Shown: one piece after another, positions 62,200 through 64,000 of the stretch | How positions within the stretch are numbered: position 1 is the stretch's first letter | Layout: each line of letters begins with the position of its first letter | Origin: RUG11198 sp036342255 | Lineage (GTDB): Bacteria > Bacillota_I > Bacilli_A > RF39 > UBA660 | Reading direction: 5' to 3' | NCBI GenBank assembly: GCA_036342255.1 | Contig: JAZAUS010000002.1 | Span: 62,001 to 126,000, forward strand | Length of the DNA stretch: 64,000 bases | Made by a program: the position numbers and the translations under genes | Notes under the pieces: generated by a model | The model's database searches: none | The model's input: the letters and a program-made list of their open reading frames with translations, nothing else | What the model was told of the DNA's origin: nothing

Positions 62200-63614
62200 A
62201 TACTTTCCAACTTCTTTCTATCATACTTACCATTATTATTAACAGGAATCTTATCTAGTATTACTATACTTTTAGGAACCATATAATTGGGTAATATTTT
62301 TTCTAATTCACATTTTATTTTATCTTCATCTATATTATTATCTATTGTTACAAAAGCTTTAATTAATCTAACTATATTAGAATTATCTTTATATTTACAT
62401 ATTACTACTGCTTCTTTTATACCTTTAATTTTTAATAAGTTATTTTCTATATCTCCTAGTTCAATTCTATATCCTTGATATTTTATTTGATTATCTATTC
62501 TTCCTTTACAATATAAATAATTATTATCTATATAGCCAATATCACCTGTTTTATAACAATTAATATTATTTTCTTTATAACAATTATTAGAATTAATATT
62601 TAGATAATTATTAAAGACACTATCTCCTTTTAAGACTATTTCATCATTAATAATATCTATTTTGACAGCGGCTCTATCTATTAATCCTACTGGTAGATAA
62701 TCATAATCTAGCATATTATTATCTATTCTTACTAAAGATATACAACATGTTGCTTCTGTTGGTCCATAAGCATTAATTAAATTAAGATTAGGAAATCTAT
62801 TTAATATTTTTTTAGCTGTAATAGTCTCTAGTGGTTCTCCACAGAAGAACATATACTTAATATCTTTATAATTATTAGTATTAAATTTATTATCAAGAAG
62901 TAACATCTTTACTAAGGTAGGAGTCATTACTAAGAAGTTTATTCTATTATCTTTAATAATATTATACATACTAGATATATTATTCTTAGTATCTTTATCT
63001 ACTCCTATGATACTAGCTTCTTTATATAAAGAAAAATATAAATCCATAACACTTAGATCAAAACTAAAACTAGCAGAACTTAATACTCTTAAATCATGAC
63101 AATCTTTAAAATTATTATCATTAATTATCCATTTAATAAAATTATTTAAATTACTATATGTAATGGGTACTCCTTTAGAGGTACCAGTGGATCCACTAGT
63201 AAAGATTATATAGGCTATATTATTACTAGTAGTATCATATTCTTTATTATTTATATATTTATTTTTTAATTCTTTAATAGATAAACATTCTGTTGTATTA
63301 ATATCTATATCTTCATTCTTAATAATTAAACTAGCATGAGAATTATTAATGATCTCTTCGATTCTGTTAATTGGTGTATATGTATCTATTGGTATATAAC
63401 ATCTATTACTTATAATACATGCTAGTATTGATATTACTTGATTAATACTTTTATGTCCATATATAATTACAGGTAAATTACCTTGTCTTTTTAATATATT
63501 AGATAGTTCTAATACTTCTTTATAACATTCATTATAAGTTATTTCTTTATCATTTATTTTATATAATGTTTTATTACCACCATTTTTTAATATATTTAAT
63601 AAATTATCTAACAT
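62196..63614 (-). CDS. dltA: D-alanine--carrier protein ligase-like (DltA)
   Basis: 472 residues of the adenylate-forming family. Marks in order: YIIFTSGSTGTSKGVPITY (P-loop A3), ASFSFDLSVMDLYFSL (DltA-like A4), NAYGPTEATCCIS, YKTGDIGYID, RIDNQIKYQGYRIELGDIE, and the Lys in PVNNNGKYDRKKL. It should activate D-Ala and load the carrier DltC for teichoic-acid D-alanylation. Start ATG immediately follows the vanW TAA. A different amino acid substrate cannot be excluded. Confidence 0.9.
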   Translation of the reverse strand: MLDNLLNILKNGGNKTLYKINDKEITYNECYKEVLELSNILKRQGNLPVIIYGHKSINQVISILACIISNRCYIPIDTYTPINRIEEIINNSHASLIIKNEDIDINTTECLSIKELKNKYINNKEYDTTSNNIAYIIFTSGSTGTSKGVPITYSNLNNFIKWIINDNNFKDCHDLRVLSSASFSFDLSVMDLYFSLYKEASIIGVDKDTKNNISSMYNIIKDNRINFLVMTPTLVKMLLLDNKFNTNNYKDIKYMFFCGEPLETITAKKILNRFPNLNLINAYGPTEATCCISLVRIDNNMLDYDYLPVGLIDRAAVKIDIINDEIVLKGDSVFNNYLNINSNNCYKENNINCYKTGDIGYIDNNYLYCKGRIDNQIKYQGYRIELGDIENNLLKIKGIKEAVVICKYKDNSNIVRLIKAFVTIDNNIDEDKIKCELEKILPNYMVPKSIVILDKIPVNNNGKYDRKKLESI

Positions 63615-64000
63615 TTAATCATTCCTTATTTGGTCTTTTGGTATTAAATCATAATCATACATTACTTCTGAATGGTTATCTAATATCATTTCCTTCTTTA
63701 TTTCTTTTTTAGTCTTTTTATTAATAGTAATTCTATATACTTGAGATATGCGATAATATTTATCTCCTTCTTTTTTGAAATGATGGTTTTCTTCGACTAA
63801 TTTATAGCGATATGGTATTGCTTTTTCACTTCTTAATTCACCACATAATACATCATCTTCTACCCAGATTAATAGCTGAATATCTTGATCTAGTGTATTT
63901 TTAAATCTATAATCTAAATAATTATAGAATACTGATGTTCCTGTTCCAAAAGGAACACGTCTTCTATCATCTGGAAATAAAGCATCAGAATGATGATGAA
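63615..64000 (-). CDS. VanW-family protein, C-terminal part (5' end outside window)
   Basis: The frame enters from the right edge and ends with TAA at 63615. The 128 visible residues contain HHHSDALFPDDRRRVPFG, GTSVFYNYLDYRFKN and QDIQLLIWVEDDVLCGEL, which match the VanW domain (PF04294), here without a glycopeptide-resistance setting. VanW proteins are membrane or wall-associated with unproven function. The stop abuts dltA, so the three genes are co-transcribed. Confidence 0.85.
   Translation of the reverse strand, partial: HHHSDALFPDDRRRVPFGTGTSVFYNYLDYRFKNTLDQDIQLLIWVEDDVLCGELRSEKAIPYRYKLVEENHHFKKEGDKYYRISQVYRITINKKTKKEIKKEMILDNHSEVMYDYDLIPKDQIRND

Noticed and set aside
1..64000. Mollicutes genetic code (TGA = Trp)
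   Set aside because: TGA ends real genes with correct overlaps (for example ATGA couplings at 62196, 60991 and 53037), and Trp is TGG throughout.
63615..64000. dltD or dltB at the right edge
   Set aside because: The translated piece contains the VanW pattern (FPDDRRRVPFG, FYNYLD), not DltB or DltD motifs.

Overview
The window is AT-rich DNA (my impression is below 30% GC) from a walled, low-GC Gram-positive relative of the Bacilli/Mycoplasmatota, most likely an uncultivated gut lineage of the RF39 or CAG type. The reasons are Firmicutes-style gene pairs (L27 with the Prp protease, an L21 leader, a T-box), sigma-A promoters with TG-extended -10 boxes, a CIRCE-like operator, and cell-wall genes (murC, murE with a DAP-type motif, ddl, mltG, a PgdA-like deacetylase, dltA/dltC). 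TGA is a genuine stop (for example at 41491 and 52348), so this is genetic code 11 and not the Mollicutes code. The taxonomic placement is inference.

Layout, left to right. 1-14.2 kb: two large thioester/Cna-B surface adhesins (the first cut by the window edge) flank a divergent CIRCE-controlled clpB, a membrane-anchored polysaccharide deacetylase, rpsB-tsf, and a ruvX-DUF1292-mltG operon. 14.2-22.5 kb: a membrane-anchored exported protein, thiI, ddl-ruvA, an unusual PPP phosphatase-TM-LysM fusion, and rplU-prp-rpmA behind an L21 leader. 22.5-29.2 kb: folD, a Nudix hydrolase and two different valyl-tRNA synthetases in tandem behind one T-box whose specifier reads GUA. 29.2-35.3 kb: an HD protein, a GT-C-like membrane protein, murC, trmD and rimM.

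35.3-44.9 kb is the accessory core: four tandem paralogues (652-729 aa) with a shared N-terminal module containing a WCTAGS motif and C-terminal arrays of about 25-residue DUF4116 repeats. Two small proteins built only of helicase-associated repeats precede them. All read leftwards, almost without gaps, from an rRNA methyltransferase/YgjP peptidase/LemA group into rimM-trmD-murC. The function is unknown, and I consider this the strongest candidate for an undescribed system.

45-64 kb: a transglutaminase-like protein with a lipoprotein, murE, a serine beta-lactamase-like hydrolase, a C26 glutamine amidotransferase, a dGTPase-like HD protein and an amidoligase. An arginine deiminase operon follows (arcA-arcB-YfcC-type transporter), then a two-gene YcgR/YcgQ-like permease system with a His-rich loop. 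The window ends with a vanW-dltA-dltC cluster cut at the right edge.

No tRNA, rRNA, CRISPR array, transposase or phage structural gene was seen. The only gene-free stretch above 300 bases is the T-box leader at about 28.86-29.22 kb.
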